From assembly GCA_002726205.1 (NCBI GenBank), contig PBSL01000021.1:76830-140829 (forward strand): a stretch of 64,000 nucleotides of DNA, written 5' to 3'. This stretch comes from Planctomycetaceae bacterium (lineage in GTDB: Bacteria > Planctomycetota > Planctomycetia > Planctomycetales > Planctomycetaceae). Both the position numbers and the translations under genes were made by a program. The first letter of the stretch is position 1. Each line of letters starts with the position of its first letter. Shown piece after piece: positions 27,179-36,929 of the stretch. A model generated the notes under the pieces. The model did not search any database. It had not been told where the DNA came from and saw only the letters and a list, made by a program, of their open reading frames with translations.

Positions 27179-27220
27179 AAAAAATACGCCGCGGTCCCAT
27201 GTCTGACATGGAACCGCGGC
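27179..27220 (-). terminator. Rho-independent terminator, minus strand
   Basis: A 16-bp hairpin, GCCGCGGTTCCATGTC (27220 to 27205) against GACATGGGACCGCGGC (27203 to 27188), with one mismatch and a one-base apex. It is followed on the minus strand by GTA and six T. No T-run follows on the plus strand. Confidence 0.8.
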
Positions 27221-27375
27221 TATCAAGAACAAACCTCTCACCATTTTACGGCGGTAGCTGTGAGTAGGACCGGGTTGTGCCTGGGACAAACCGGAAAACA
27301 CCGGCCGGCTGACCTGTCCAACTCTACGCGTTAGGGCACCTCCGAGTTATTGGCTGATTGAGAGGTCTGGTTGTC
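27179..27375 (-). ncRNA. Candidate structured small RNA (~195 nt), identity unknown
   Basis: On the minus strand a sigma70-like promoter (27383-27411) is followed by a transcript ending in a strong rho-independent terminator (27179-27220). The body is closed by an 11-bp long-range stem: CAGACCTCTCA (27369 to 27359) with TGAGAGGTTTG (27240 to 27230), one pair being G.U. That pair works only if the minus strand is transcribed; on the plus strand it is A/C. Inside, GGACA/TGTCC encloses CCGG/CCGG, and GTGCC can pair with GGCAC. Size, a closing stem and an open centre recall 6S RNA. I do not see the conserved sequences of tmRNA, RNase P RNA or SRP RNA. Confidence 0.5.
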
Positions 27376-27382
27376 GTGCAGC

Positions 27383-27411
27383 AATTTAGATCGGCAGGTC
27401 AAGTCTGGTAA
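27383..27411 (-). promoter_or_regulatory. Possible promoter of the small RNA
   Basis: Minus strand: TTACCA (27411 to 27406), a 17-base spacer, TAAATT (27388 to 27383). It predicts a start near 27375, just outside the closing stem. Confidence 0.4.
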
Positions 27412-27594
27412 TTTGGGGAAATTCACGAATTCCAACGGATCGGAGGTTTTCATCAATCGTGAGAGGTATACTGGCCCGTCTTTGCGGGCAGTCGGCACCA
27501 TCGCCGTTGGCAAACGGTGATGCTGGCCGGAGAATCGGAATTATCCATACAAACCGATCACGACCATCGGGCGGATGACACAGGGAGCATGAGC

Positions 27595-28482
27595 ATGAAA
27601 GCATCAGCAACCACAGAAGCGACTTCCACGACCGGCGAGATCAATCGCCGGGTCTTCCTGGCCACAACCGGCCTGGCCGCCGGTGCCATCGTGACTGGCG
27701 AGAAGAACGCGGTGGCGGCCAAGTCGCCCTACGCCGAGTTCAAGATGGGGGTGCAGAGTTATTCGCTGCGCGGATTCGATACCGCCACGGCGTTGAAACA
27801 CACGCGGCGACTGGGCCTGAGCTATTGGGAAGCCTACCCCCGGCATGTCCCGCTGGGGACGCTGCCGGCACACATCCGCAAGCAGAAAGCGATTCTCGAG
27901 AGTGCCGGGGTCAAGTTGATTGCCTACGGCGTGATCGGGTTTGACGCAAACGAGGCGAAGGCTCGCCAGGCGTTTGATTTCGCCAAGAAGATGGGAATCG
28001 TTTCGCTCAGTGCCAACCCGCAGAAGAACAAGGCGACCTTCGACCTGCTGGACAAGCTGGTCGAGGAATACGGTGTGGCCATTGCGATCCACAATCACGG
28101 TCCCGGCGCGCTGTACGACAAGATCTCCGACGTGGAACGGATGGTCAAGGACCGGCATCCACTGGTCGGTGCCTGTGTCGACACGGGTCATTTCCTTCGC
28201 AGCGACGAGGATCCGGTCGAGGCGATCCAGCGGTTGGGACGCCGTGTCTTTGGCGTGCACCTCAAGGACGTGCTGACCGTCACCAAGGCCGGCAAGAAAC
28301 GCAAGCTCTTCAAGATCCTCGGCGAGGGCGATCTCAACGTGGTCGGCTGCCTGAAACTTCTGCGGAAGTTGAAGTACGACAAGTGCCTGGCACTGGAATA
28401 CGAAGAAAACCCCAAGAACCCGTTATCGGACATCGAGGTCTGCCTGAAGACCGTGCGGGGGGCGATCAAGCAGCTGGGTTGA
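27595..28482 (+). CDS. Exported sugar phosphate isomerase/epimerase-like TIM-barrel protein
   Basis: A 295-residue protein of the xylose isomerase-like (AP endonuclease 2) TIM-barrel group. A twin-arginine type signal (NRRVFLATTGLAAGAIV) covers residues ~17-40, so it probably acts in the periplasm. Metal-site candidates are the His/Asn-rich AIHNHGPG, the VDTGHFLRS strand, GVHLKDV and ALEYEENP. These match the E/D/H ligands of the fold. Planctomycetes encode many secreted members with unknown substrates. Start 27595 is chosen over ATG 27589 because GGGAG is then seven bases away. Confidence 0.82.
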   Translation: MKASATTEATSTTGEINRRVFLATTGLAAGAIVTGEKNAVAAKSPYAEFKMGVQSYSLRGFDTATALKHTRRLGLSYWEAYPRHVPLGTLPAHIRKQKAILESAGVKLIAYGVIGFDANEAKARQAFDFAKKMGIVSLSANPQKNKATFDLLDKLVEEYGVAIAIHNHGPGALYDKISDVERMVKDRHPLVGACVDTGHFLRSDEDPVEAIQRLGRRVFGVHLKDVLTVTKAGKKRKLFKILGEGDLNVVGCLKLLRKLKYDKCLALEYEENPKNPLSDIEVCLKTVRGAIKQLG

Positions 28483-28497
28483 TCGTCGCCGTTGTGA

Positions 28498-29631
28498 TCA
28501 ATCGATCAGGACGAGGTTGTCCCGGTGGATCACCTCGACATACGGCAGGCTGCCCAGCAGCTGGGGTATTTTCTCGCTTCGCTGTCCCGCAATTGTCGTG
28601 GTCTCGCCGGCATCGTAGTTGGACAGCCCCCGGGCAAACTCGTGTCCGGTCGGATCGAGTAGCGTGACCACATCGCCGCGGGCGAAGTCTCCTTCAACAC
28701 CGATCAAACCAATCGGTAGCAGAGAGCTTCCGTTGACAGCCAGAGCCCGGCAGGCCCCTTCATCAAGTGTCAAACGTCCTTGCGGCGTGGAGGCATAGCC
28801 AATCCATCGTTTCCAGGCCGGCATCGTCGAACCGTGAGCCAGGAAAAGCGTTCCAACCTCCTGACCGGAGAGGATCTCGTCGAGCACTCCCGGTCGAGTG
28901 CCGTTGGCCATGATCACGCTCTCGCCAACAGCGGTCGCATTTCTGACCGCCTCGAGTTTTCCACGCATCCCCCCCCGCCCTCCCTGACTCCGTTGGTCCT
29001 GCACGAGGTCAAACAGCCCGTCGTCCCAGTTCTCGACCAGCGGCAACGGTTCCGGCTCATCGACCGACCGGTAGAGTCCGTCGACGACGGTCAACAGCAC
29101 CAGCAGTGGCGAGGACAGCAGGTTGGTGACAAGGGAAGCCAGGTGGTCATTGTCGCCGAAACCGATCTCGGCCACGCTGGTGGTGTCATTCTCGTTGACA
29201 ATGGGAACGGCCCCGTATTCGAAAAGCGTGTTGAGAGTGTTGCGGACATTGAGATAGCGATCCCGCTCGCTGAAATCATCGGCGGTCAGCAACAGCTGCG
29301 CCGCGTGGGCACCGTGCTGCCGCAGGCAATCATCGTAGTGATGGATCAGCCTCGCCTGCCCGGCAGCGGCGGCGGCCTGCAGATGCCGGAGATCCTCGGG
29401 ACGGCCTCCCAGCTCCAGCACGTCAATTCCCGCTCCCACCGCGCCACTGGAAACGATCACCACCTTGCGGCCGGTTGCAAGAACCCGCTGGATCTGCGCG
29501 ACCAGGTCGGCGATTCGTTCGATATCGAGCGTCGCATCGTCTCTCGAGAGCACATTCGTGCCGATCTTGATCACCAGCGTCTCGGCCGTCTCGATCACTT
29601 CGCGGCGGACGAGGTTGCCTGGGGCATTCAT
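28498..29631 (-). CDS. proB: Glutamate 5-kinase
   Basis: A 377-residue kinase catalysing the first step of proline synthesis, L-glutamate to glutamyl-5-phosphate. The amino acid kinase domain (residues ~1-255) shows [28 protein letters not shown] and [11 protein letters not shown]. The C-terminal ~100 residues ([36 protein letters not shown]) are a PUA domain, as in E. coli ProB. ATG 29631 is used rather than a GTG two codons earlier. No proA is adjacent. It is divergent from purF. Confidence 0.95.
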   Translation of the reverse strand: MNAPGNLVRREVIETAETLVIKIGTNVLSRDDATLDIERIADLVAQIQRVLATGRKVVIVSSGAVGAGIDVLELGGRPEDLRHLQAAAAAGQARLIHHYDDCLRQHGAHAAQLLLTADDFSERDRYLNVRNTLNTLFEYGAVPIVNENDTTSVAEIGFGDNDHLASLVTNLLSSPLLVLLTVVDGLYRSVDEPEPLPLVENWDDGLFDLVQDQRSQGGRGGMRGKLEAVRNATAVGESVIMANGTRPGVLDEILSGQEVGTLFLAHGSTMPAWKRWIGYASTPQGRLTLDEGACRALAVNGSSLLPIGLIGVEGDFARGDVVTLLDPTGHEFARGLSNYDAGETTTIAGQRSEKIPQLLGSLPYVEVIHRDNLVLID

Positions 29632-29711
29632 AACCACGATTCTCGCGGGGAACAGGTGCTGTCACCTCTTCTAAACCATCCCCCGGCCGTGTGAAAGTGC
29701 GACGAGCCACG

Positions 29712-29740
29712 TTGGTTCCGCGCCGACGGCTCGCTATCAT
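29712..29740 (+). promoter_or_regulatory. Possible purF promoter
   Basis: TTGGTT (29712-29717), a 17-base spacer, TATCAT (29735-29740), 45 bases before the purF ATG. Confidence 0.45.
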
Positions 29741-29785
29741 GGACGCTGCCTCGCTTCCACCGGGACTGCATGGACGCCTGATGCC

Positions 29786-31369
29786 ATGGCCGAGCTATTC
29801 CACGAGTGCGGCGTCGCCGCCGTCTACCATCTCCCGAATCGGCAGACCAGCCGACTGGCCCCTGCACAGGGGGCCGATGAGACGTCGCGGTTGATGACCC
29901 GTCTGCTGCTGGACATCCAGAATCGGGGCCAGTTGGCCGCGGGGATGACGACCTATTCTCCCGACCGCAAGCAACTCATCGACACGCACCGCAACGTCGG
30001 AACGGTCAGCGAGGTGTTTCACCTCAATCACCAGGAGCCGGCCGAGCAACTGATGCAGAAATACGCCGGTCCGGCGGCGATCGGCCACGTACGCTATGCA
30101 ACCTGCGGCCAGGACGATCGCAGCTATGCCCAGCCGTTTGAACGCCACCACATCCAACGGTCGAAGTGGTTCAGCTTTGCCTTCAACGGCCAATTGGCCA
30201 ACTACCCACAACTCCGCCAGGAAATCCTCTCGCACACTGACTTCCATCTCGCCCGGGAAACCGACACCGAGATCCTGATGCACCTGATCTGCCAGGAACT
30301 CTCCGACGACCGCACTCCCGACCTGCTCGACGTTCTCAGCGGCATCACTCCCTGGCTCGACGGTGCCTACAACATCGTGTTCCTCAACGCCGTCGGTGAC
30401 ATGTTCGTTGCCCGCGATCCTCTGGGCATCCGGCCGTTGTGCTACGCGATTGACGGACCGTTGTTTGCCGCGGCAAGCGAAAGTGTCGCGCTGTCACAGA
30501 TCGGTTTTGCCGACGACGACATCCACAGCCTGCCCCCCGGCGGTGCGATCACCATCCAGAACGGCGACATCGATGTCCGCCAGTTCGCCCTTTCGCCGAA
30601 GAAGGCGCACTGTTTCTTCGAGTGGATCTACTTCGCCAACGTGGCCAGTACTCTCGATGATCGCAGTGTCTACATGACCCGGAAGGCACTCGGCGAGGAA
30701 CTGGCGGCAATGGAGACGGTGCCGATCGACGAAGACACGATCGTCGTCCCGGTTCCCGACACGGCCAAGGCGGCGGCGGCCAGCATGGCATTTCAACTCG
30801 GGATCCCGTGCCTGGAAGGCCTGATGCGCAACCGCTACATCGGCCGGACCTTCATCGAGGGCACCAACCGGGCTGACAAGGCCCGGCTGAAATACACGCC
30901 ACTGCCGGAAGTGCTGCGAGGCAAACGTGTTCTGGTCGTCGAGGACACGATCGTTCGATCGACGACAATGCGTGCGTTGGTCTCTCAATTGAAAGAGCGT
31001 GGAGGCGCCCGCGAGGTCCACGTTCGCGTGGCCTGCCCGCCGATTGTCGCCCCCTGCTTTTACGGCATCGACATGTCAACGATCTCGGAGCTGTTTGCTC
31101 CGAATTTCATGGACGGATCGAACCTGACACCCGAAGTCGAACAGCAGATGACCAAGAGCCTCGGCGCCGACAGCCTCAGGTATCTGCCGCTCGACTCGAT
31201 CACGCGTTCGATCGACCTGGATCGCGACAGCCTTTGCCAGGCCTGCATCGACTGCCACTATCCCACGACCGCCGGCGATGAACTCTACCAGCTGGCCCTT
31301 GGAAATGCCGATGCCACCAGCGAGACCCGCACCTACGACACGCCGGTCCCGACCACGACCCGCACCTGA
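29786..31369 (+). CDS. purF: Amidophosphoribosyltransferase
   Basis: A 527-residue enzyme converting PRPP and glutamine to 5-phosphoribosylamine, the committed step of purine synthesis. The N-terminal glutaminase has Cys8 ([12 protein letters not shown]) after a seven-residue leader that must be removed to expose the nucleophile. [10 protein letters not shown] and the NGQLANY segment follow. The phosphoribosyltransferase half carries [14 protein letters not shown], the PRPP motif. Late cysteines (CQACIDC) may belong to an iron-sulfur site as in the Bacillus-type enzyme. The C-terminal ~35 residues are Thr-rich and variable. Confidence 0.93.
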   Translation: MAELFHECGVAAVYHLPNRQTSRLAPAQGADETSRLMTRLLLDIQNRGQLAAGMTTYSPDRKQLIDTHRNVGTVSEVFHLNHQEPAEQLMQKYAGPAAIGHVRYATCGQDDRSYAQPFERHHIQRSKWFSFAFNGQLANYPQLRQEILSHTDFHLARETDTEILMHLICQELSDDRTPDLLDVLSGITPWLDGAYNIVFLNAVGDMFVARDPLGIRPLCYAIDGPLFAAASESVALSQIGFADDDIHSLPPGGAITIQNGDIDVRQFALSPKKAHCFFEWIYFANVASTLDDRSVYMTRKALGEELAAMETVPIDEDTIVVPVPDTAKAAAASMAFQLGIPCLEGLMRNRYIGRTFIEGTNRADKARLKYTPLPEVLRGKRVLVVEDTIVRSTTMRALVSQLKERGGAREVHVRVACPPIVAPCFYGIDMSTISELFAPNFMDGSNLTPEVEQQMTKSLGADSLRYLPLDSITRSIDLDRDSLCQACIDCHYPTTAGDELYQLALGNADATSETRTYDTPVPTTTRT

Positions 31370-31565
31370 ACGCCCCCCGGCACTTCGTCTCGCACCCGAC
31401 TCCCTCGACGACCCCTTCCTGCTCAACCGCCAGTTCGCAGCCCGCTCGCTGGAGCACTGGCTCGGGCTTTCCCTGGCCGACGCCGGCTACCGGTTCGTGA
31501 TGACGCCTGAAGAACGCCGCCCGGCAATCGACCGCTTGAAGCGACTGCTGCCGCCGACCCCGTAG
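31311..31565 (+). CDS. Possible small protein overlapping the purF end
   Basis: A short frame of about 84 residues that starts inside the last codons of purF and ends seven bases before the convergent Hsp70-like stop. The part beyond purF ([20 protein letters not shown], then [16 protein letters not shown]) has ordinary protein composition and looks helical, while the part inside purF is Pro/Arg-rich. The true start may be a non-ATG codon near the purF stop. No family is recognised. Confidence 0.35.
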   Translation: MPPARPAPTTRRSRPRPAPERPPALRLAPDSLDDPFLLNRQFAARSLEHWLGLSLADAGYRFVMTPEERRPAIDRLKRLLPPTP

Positions 31566-31571
31566 CAATGC

Positions 31572-33182
31572 TCAGTCGACGTCGTACTCGCCGGCGAGCC
31601 GCGTGAACCCCGCCAGTGCCAGTTCGTCGACCCCGCTGCTCCAGTGGACCACGATTGACGCCGCGGTGTTGGTAACGAGTTCCCGGGCGGCAACATGAAT
31701 ATGCCCGCTGCGGTCGTAACCGTACTCGATCTCGATCGGTGACCCGACCGCCAGGCCCTCTGGCAGATCGACGACCCGGAAATCACCGATCACCGTGCAC
31801 GCATCAACGTCGCTGACCTCGCCCTCGAGCAGACGGATGTGGATGGAACGAGGATTCCCGGTATTGGTCACGAATCGCTGGGTCGCGGTGCAGGGAATCG
31901 GCGTGTTGCGAGGAATCATCACGTGATTCCATCGTCGATCCAGGTCGTTGCGGTTGGTCACTTCGACACCCAGCGAATGAGAATTGACGTTGGAGGTCGT
32001 GATCGACCGCAGCCGTTGAATCAGCGCCTGCCCGATCTGCCCACCGGCGCCAACTTGCCGGGCCTCGAGGATCGCGGCATGAATCGCCGCCCCCTGGGCG
32101 ACAGCCCGCTGGGGATCGAGCACGGTGCTGGGCGGTTGACCGGAAAGTGACTCGAGCATTACACGGACACCGGGCATGGCCGTCGATCCCCCGATCAGCA
32201 CGATGTCGTCGAGATCGGTTCCATCGATGCCGGCCTGGGCCAGTACCAGTTCGGTCGTGTCGCGGGTCCGTTGCAACAGGTCCGCACTTTGGCGCTCGAA
32301 TCCCGTCCGTGTCACATCGATCTCAATACCGCGACCGTCATGCGGCAGCGAGACGGATGTCACCAACCGGTCACTGAGATCTCGCTTGGCCTGCTCGGAC
32401 TTCTGCGTCAACAGGAAATGCGAAGCAGGCGTTGCCCGGGGATCGGTTCCTCCGTGGCGGATCACCTCCTCGGCCACCAGGTCGGCCAATCGACTGGTCC
32501 AGTCGATCCCCCCGAGCATCGTGTCGCCATCGGTCGCCTTGACACGAAGATGCGTCGCCGTGAATTCCACCAGTGTCACATCGAAAGTGCCGCCACCGAG
32601 ATCATAGACGAGGATCTGACGAGGACGATCATCGCCGCTGCCTCCCAGTGCGCCCCCGGCCCAGGCATAGGTCAATGTCGCCGCGGTCGGTTCATTGAGG
32701 ATGTCGACAACATCCAGACCGGCGATCTGTCCGGCATTTCGTGTCGCCCGTCGACGCGGTTCGTTGAAATAATACGGGACGGTGATCACGGCACGACGAA
32801 TCGGACCGAGTTGAGGTTCGGCGTCCTGTCGCAAACGCTTCAGGATCAACGAGCTGACCAGTTCCGGGGTCAGTCGCCGGTTCTCATGGCGAACGGCATA
32901 CCGCGGGTTGCCCATCTCCCGCTTGATCCCCAGGATCCGCTGCTCGGGTTGCGCGTCAGCCAGCAATTCCATCTCCGGATCCACGAACGCCCGCCCCCCC
33001 TCCGCAAGCAGTACGACCGACGCGGTCAGCGGTGAACCGCCGGAATTGTCGATCACGCGGGGATGACCCTCCTCGTCGAGAACCGCCAGGGACGAGTACG
33101 ACGTGCCCAGGTCAATGCCGACGATGTGGTCGGAATCACTCGTGTCTTGCCGGAAACCGGTGACGGCGGAATCGTCTGACAT
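31572..33182 (-). CDS. Hsp70/DnaK-family protein without lid domain
   Basis: A 536-residue actin-fold ATPase. The nucleotide domain shows the phosphate-1 loop GIDLGTSYSSLAVL (~22), NEPTAATLTYA, phosphate-2 loop VYDLGGGTFDVTL (~195), and adenosine motif LIGGSTAMPGVR (~325). The region ~395-530 corresponds to the beta-sandwich substrate domain. The alpha-helical lid and C-terminal tail of DnaK (638 residues) are missing. No grpE or dnaJ is adjacent. It begins 27 bases after the DUF1501 stop in the same direction, so it may be cotranscribed. A specialised paralogue is more likely than the housekeeping DnaK. Confidence 0.9.
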   Translation of the reverse strand: MSDDSAVTGFRQDTSDSDHIVGIDLGTSYSSLAVLDEEGHPRVIDNSGGSPLTASVVLLAEGGRAFVDPEMELLADAQPEQRILGIKREMGNPRYAVRHENRRLTPELVSSLILKRLRQDAEPQLGPIRRAVITVPYYFNEPRRRATRNAGQIAGLDVVDILNEPTAATLTYAWAGGALGGSGDDRPRQILVYDLGGGTFDVTLVEFTATHLRVKATDGDTMLGGIDWTSRLADLVAEEVIRHGGTDPRATPASHFLLTQKSEQAKRDLSDRLVTSVSLPHDGRGIEIDVTRTGFERQSADLLQRTRDTTELVLAQAGIDGTDLDDIVLIGGSTAMPGVRVMLESLSGQPPSTVLDPQRAVAQGAAIHAAILEARQVGAGGQIGQALIQRLRSITTSNVNSHSLGVEVTNRNDLDRRWNHVMIPRNTPIPCTATQRFVTNTGNPRSIHIRLLEGEVSDVDACTVIGDFRVVDLPEGLAVGSPIEIEYGYDRSGHIHVAARELVTNTAASIVVHWSSGVDELALAGFTRLAGEYDVD

Positions 33183-33209
33183 CAGCCTGAATCGATCGGG
33201 TCGGGACGA

Positions 33210-34607
33210 CTACAGCAACTGGCTCACCACACGGCCACTGATATTCGTCAGTCTGTATTCTCGTCCCTGAAACCGATAGACCAACCGCTCGTGATCCAGG
33301 CCCATCAGGTGCAGGATCGTCGCATGCAGGTCGTGAATCTCAACAGGGTCCCGGGACGGGAAGTAACCGAGTTCATCGGTCTGTCCGACAGTCCGCCCTC
33401 CCACGACACCGCCACCGGCCAACCAGGCACAGAAGGCATCCTTGTGATGATCACGGCCTGCGGCAGTAGCCGATGCTCCCTGCAGCATCGGTGTGCGACC
33501 AAACTCGCTGGCAAACACGACCAGGGTCTCGTCGAGCAGACCACGCTGCCGCAGGTCGGCGATCAATGCCGCGATCGGCTGATCGACCTGACGCGTCTTG
33601 ACCGGGAGACGTTTGCGGATCGAACCGTGATGGTCCCATCCCTGGTCAAACAACTGCACCACCCGCACACCCCGCTCGACCAGACGCCGGGCCAGCAGGC
33701 AATTGTTCGCAAAACTCGCCCGGCCGGGTGTTGCACCGTAGCTGGCCAGGGTCGCCGCGGTTTCCCCGGACAGATCCATCATGCCAGGCACCGCGGTTTG
33801 CATCCGGAAGGCGAGTTCGTAGTTGGCTATCCTCGTGGCAATTTCCGGATCGCCGAGGGCGTCCAGTCTCAGCCGGTTCAACTTCACCACGTCATCGACA
33901 ATTCGACGCCGGGCCGACCGATCGACTCCCGCGGGATTGGAAGCATAAAGAACCGGGTCTCCCTGGGCCCGAAACCGCACGCCCTGGTAGACACTCGGCA
34001 GGAACCCGTTCCCCCACAACGAACTTCCACCACCGGGTGTTAGCCCGGTCACCAGGACGACAAACGACGGCAGGTCCCGTGACAGGCTGCCCAGGCCGTA
34101 GGAAAGCCAGGCCCCCATGCTGGGCCGCCCCTGGCGTCCGAAACCCGTCAGCGAAAAGACCTGTGCCGGTCCGTGATTGAATTCCTCAGAATGCAGGGTT
34201 CGCAGCAAAGAAATCTCGTCGGCCACGCCCCCCAGATGAGGCAGCAGTTCCGAAAGGTTCAATCCCGCTTCGCCGTGTCGTCGGAACCGAAACGGCGACC
34301 CCATCAACCTTGGCTTTTTCCCCAGAAACGCAAACCGCTGCCCTGCCAGAAGTTCCGCTGGACACTCGCGGCCGTCGTATCGACGCAACACGGGTTTTTC
34401 GTCGAAGAGATCCAGTTGCGACGGCGCACCGACCATGTGCAGAAAAATCAACCGCTTGGCGCGTGGACCCGCGTGGCCGGGTCGAGCATCCAGGGGAGCG
34501 GCCAGCACCCCGTCGTCGACCAGCGCACCGGCCAACCCCGCCATGCCCAGCCCCTGGCCAAGAAATGCGCGTCGTGCCAATCCACGATCATCAAGCTTTT
34601 CGCTCAT
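33210..34607 (-). CDS. DUF1501 family protein (Tat signal), partner of DUF1549/1553
   Basis: A 465-residue exported protein. The Tat-type signal is LARRAFLGQGLGMAGLAG. The domain signatures are FLHMVGAPSQLDLFDEKP, LLRTLHSEEFNHGPAQ, VVFASEFGRTPM and GRDHHKDAFCAWL. It overlaps the stop of the DUF1549/1553 gene by four bases (ATGA), the common pairing in planctomycetes. The activity of the pair is not established; the C-type haem-like CxxCH in the partner and the sulfatase-like fold here suggest an extracytoplasmic enzyme couple. Confidence 0.9.
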   Translation of the reverse strand: MSEKLDDRGLARRAFLGQGLGMAGLAGALVDDGVLAAPLDARPGHAGPRAKRLIFLHMVGAPSQLDLFDEKPVLRRYDGRECPAELLAGQRFAFLGKKPRLMGSPFRFRRHGEAGLNLSELLPHLGGVADEISLLRTLHSEEFNHGPAQVFSLTGFGRQGRPSMGAWLSYGLGSLSRDLPSFVVLVTGLTPGGGSSLWGNGFLPSVYQGVRFRAQGDPVLYASNPAGVDRSARRRIVDDVVKLNRLRLDALGDPEIATRIANYELAFRMQTAVPGMMDLSGETAATLASYGATPGRASFANNCLLARRLVERGVRVVQLFDQGWDHHGSIRKRLPVKTRQVDQPIAALIADLRQRGLLDETLVVFASEFGRTPMLQGASATAAGRDHHKDAFCAWLAGGGVVGGRTVGQTDELGYFPSRDPVEIHDLHATILHLMGLDHERLVYRFQGREYRLTNISGRVVSQLL

Positions 34608-36919
34608 TCTCTGGTGATCACCTCATCGAGGTTCAAAATCACGTTGGCAACATGCAACCACGCGGCCAACGCAATCCTCCCGTCGCCGGCTGCCCGGTCC
34701 TCGGAAACCGCCCGGGGAATCCAGGTCTCCACCAGCGATCGAGCGAGTCGTGGTTCTCCAACAAGCCGTTCGTACTCCTCCCGGTACCGATCGACGAGAA
34801 TCTTCGACTCGCCCGACAGCGGCCGGCGTCCCGTCGCTCGTCGAAACATCTGCTCGACCCGATCGATCGCGGTCGCCCGTTCGCCGGCCTCGCGGTTGAC
34901 CCGTAATGCCAACGCCCCGGCCGCTTCGAAGAATACCGGGTCGTTGAGCAGCGTTAGCGCCTGCAACGGGGTATTGGAGTGCGAACGGGCCACGCTGCAG
35001 ACTTCGCGAGTGGGTGCATCGAAGTTCACGAAACTCGGGTAAGGAACCGTCCGTCGCCAGTAGACGTACACGCCGCGGCGGTAGAGGTCTTCGCCCTGAC
35101 TGGTCTTCCACAGGTTGCTGGCCACACCGATGTGGTTCCACACACCCTTTGGTTGCCGCGGAAAGACCGGCAGGCCGTGCATCTTGTCGCTGAGCAGGCC
35201 GGCAATCGCCAGCGCATTGTCTCGAATCAACTCGGCCGGCAACCGCCTCCGCGCAGCCCGCGCGTACCAGCGGTTGTCGGGATCGGCCAATCTCAGCCGC
35301 TGCGGTGCCGCCGCCCGACGACGATAGACCGACGACAGGACAAACAGCCGATGCAGGGACTTCAGGCTCCATTCCTGCCTGACCCACTCCGTCGCCAGCC
35401 AGTCGAGCAGTTGCGGGTGCGTCGGTTCGGCACCCCGTGCACCAAAATCCTCGATCGTCGAAACCAGCCCGCGGCCGAAAAACTTCGCCCAGTGCCGGTT
35501 GACCACCACCCGGGCCGTCAGTGGATGATTGCCATCGACCAGCCAGCGAGCCAGGTCGAGCCGGTTCAGCCCCCGGCCGGTCGGTACCGGCAACAACGGC
35601 CACGCCGCCGGCGTCCCGGGCAACACCGGATCGCCTGGATCGAGAAAATTTCCTCGCTTGAGCAAGCGGGTCACCCGCGGTGCGGACAGCTCGGACATGA
35701 CCAGGGTTGTCGCCGGTGCCAGCGTCTTTTGCAGCGTGCGAGCCTTTTTCAGATCGGCAACCAACCCCGTCCACTCACGAGACAGCGACCGGTAGTGCGT
35801 TCCAACCCGCCCCTTCTGCCTGGCGGTCCGGCGACCGGAACGAGTCGACAGGATCTTCTTCAACCAGCCGGGCGTGTCATCCCGGTTCCCCACCAGGACC
35901 TCCCAGGCCGATTGCTCGCGATCGAGCACCCCACGCAACGCCGCCTGCCGGACCGCAAGTCGCTGGACCCGTCGCTGCTGAGCCCGTGCACGGTCCAGTG
36001 TGTCGACTGCCTGTGGCAACTGGATTTTCGGACCCGTGAAATCCCGCCGCGTTCCCGCCGTTCGGATCTCGGCCTGCGTGCTGTTGAAGAAGGCAAACAG
36101 GCTGTAGTACTCGCGTTGACTGAACGGATCGTACTTGTGGTCGTGACACTGGGCACATTCAATCGTCGTCCCCAACCAGACGGCTGCGGTCGTATTCACC
36201 CGGTCGATGACCGCCAGCACCCGTTCTTCCTCGGGATCGACTCCGGCCTCGACGTTGGCCATCGTGCCCCGGTGAAAGCCGGTCGCCACGCGACTGGAGA
36301 CCGTGGCAGCCGGAAGCAGATCGCCGGCAAGTTGCTCTATCGTGAACCGGTCAAATGGCAGATCACTATTGAGAGCGTCGATCACCCAGTCGCGCCAGGC
36401 CCAGGCCTCGCGTCGCCCATCCCGCTGGTAACCATTGCTGTCGGCAAACCTGCCGGCGTCGAGCCAGGGAACCGCCCAGCGTTCTCCGTAACGCGGCGAA
36501 GCCAACAACCGGTCAACGAGCCGTTCCCAGCTGCCGGCAGTCCGGTCGGCGAGGAAGGCATCAATCTCTTCTGGTGTCGGCGGGATGCCGAGCAGGTCGA
36601 GTGTCACTCTCCTGATCAGGGTCACGCGTGCGGCTGCTCCCAGCGGTACGAACCCCTGCTGACGAAGACGCCGGACAATGAACGCATCGATCGGAGTGCG
36701 AATGTCGTCACCGGGTCTCGTTCGCGGAATCGCCGGTCTGCCGGGCCGCTGGTAGGCCCAGTGATCTGTCGACTGGGGCGCCACCGCCAGAACAGCTGCC
36801 TGCGGGCCCGCGCCCCCGAACACGACGGCGACGGCCACCAGCAAGGCCAAGCCGGTCTCTGGCGAATTGGCCGACAAACGGCTCGGTCGCAAGCAACAGG
36901 TGATTTCGTTTGCCACCAT
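34604..36919 (-). CDS. DUF1549/DUF1553 family protein with CxxCH site
   Basis: A 771-residue protein. A hydrophobic N-terminal segment ([15 protein letters not shown]) is a likely signal. DUF1549 (~60-270) shows the [20 protein letters not shown] motif and [20 protein letters not shown], a CxxCH motif able to bind haem. DUF1553 occupies the C-terminal third ([34 protein letters not shown]). The usual N-terminal cytochrome (PSCyt1) domain is absent. The ATG at 36919 is used; a GTG at 36928 is possible. It lies directly after the ABC ATPase stop and overlaps the DUF1501 start. Confidence 0.9.
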   Translation of the reverse strand: MVANEITCCLRPSRLSANSPETGLALLVAVAVVFGGAGPQAAVLAVAPQSTDHWAYQRPGRPAIPRTRPGDDIRTPIDAFIVRRLRQQGFVPLGAAARVTLIRRVTLDLLGIPPTPEEIDAFLADRTAGSWERLVDRLLASPRYGERWAVPWLDAGRFADSNGYQRDGRREAWAWRDWVIDALNSDLPFDRFTIEQLAGDLLPAATVSSRVATGFHRGTMANVEAGVDPEEERVLAVIDRVNTTAAVWLGTTIECAQCHDHKYDPFSQREYYSLFAFFNSTQAEIRTAGTRRDFTGPKIQLPQAVDTLDRARAQQRRVQRLAVRQAALRGVLDREQSAWEVLVGNRDDTPGWLKKILSTRSGRRTARQKGRVGTHYRSLSREWTGLVADLKKARTLQKTLAPATTLVMSELSAPRVTRLLKRGNFLDPGDPVLPGTPAAWPLLPVPTGRGLNRLDLARWLVDGNHPLTARVVVNRHWAKFFGRGLVSTIEDFGARGAEPTHPQLLDWLATEWVRQEWSLKSLHRLFVLSSVYRRRAAAPQRLRLADPDNRWYARAARRRLPAELIRDNALAIAGLLSDKMHGLPVFPRQPKGVWNHIGVASNLWKTSQGEDLYRRGVYVYWRRTVPYPSFVNFDAPTREVCSVARSHSNTPLQALTLLNDPVFFEAAGALALRVNREAGERATAIDRVEQMFRRATGRRPLSGESKILVDRYREEYERLVGEPRLARSLVETWIPRAVSEDRAAGDGRIALAAWLHVANVILNLDEVITRE

Positions 36920-36929
36920 CGGACTCACT

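Larger units (their letters stand above)
27041..27594. other. 553-base intergenic region between MazG-like and TIM-barrel genes
   Basis: No protein gene is supported here. It is the longest gene-free stretch in the window. It contains a minus-strand small RNA candidate with its own promoter and terminator (27179-27411) and a plus-strand -10-like TATACT at 27467 that may serve the gene at 27595. Confidence 0.6.

Noticed and set aside
26717-27301. Longer MazG-like protein starting near 27301
   Set aside because: The extra N-terminus would be encoded by the small-RNA terminator region and has no family match. ATG 27040 has a good ribosome site.
27179-27375. Assignment of the small RNA as tmRNA, RNase P RNA, SRP RNA or a known riboswitch
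   Set aside because: None of the conserved sequences of those RNAs is visible. 6S RNA remains possible by shape only, so no name was given.
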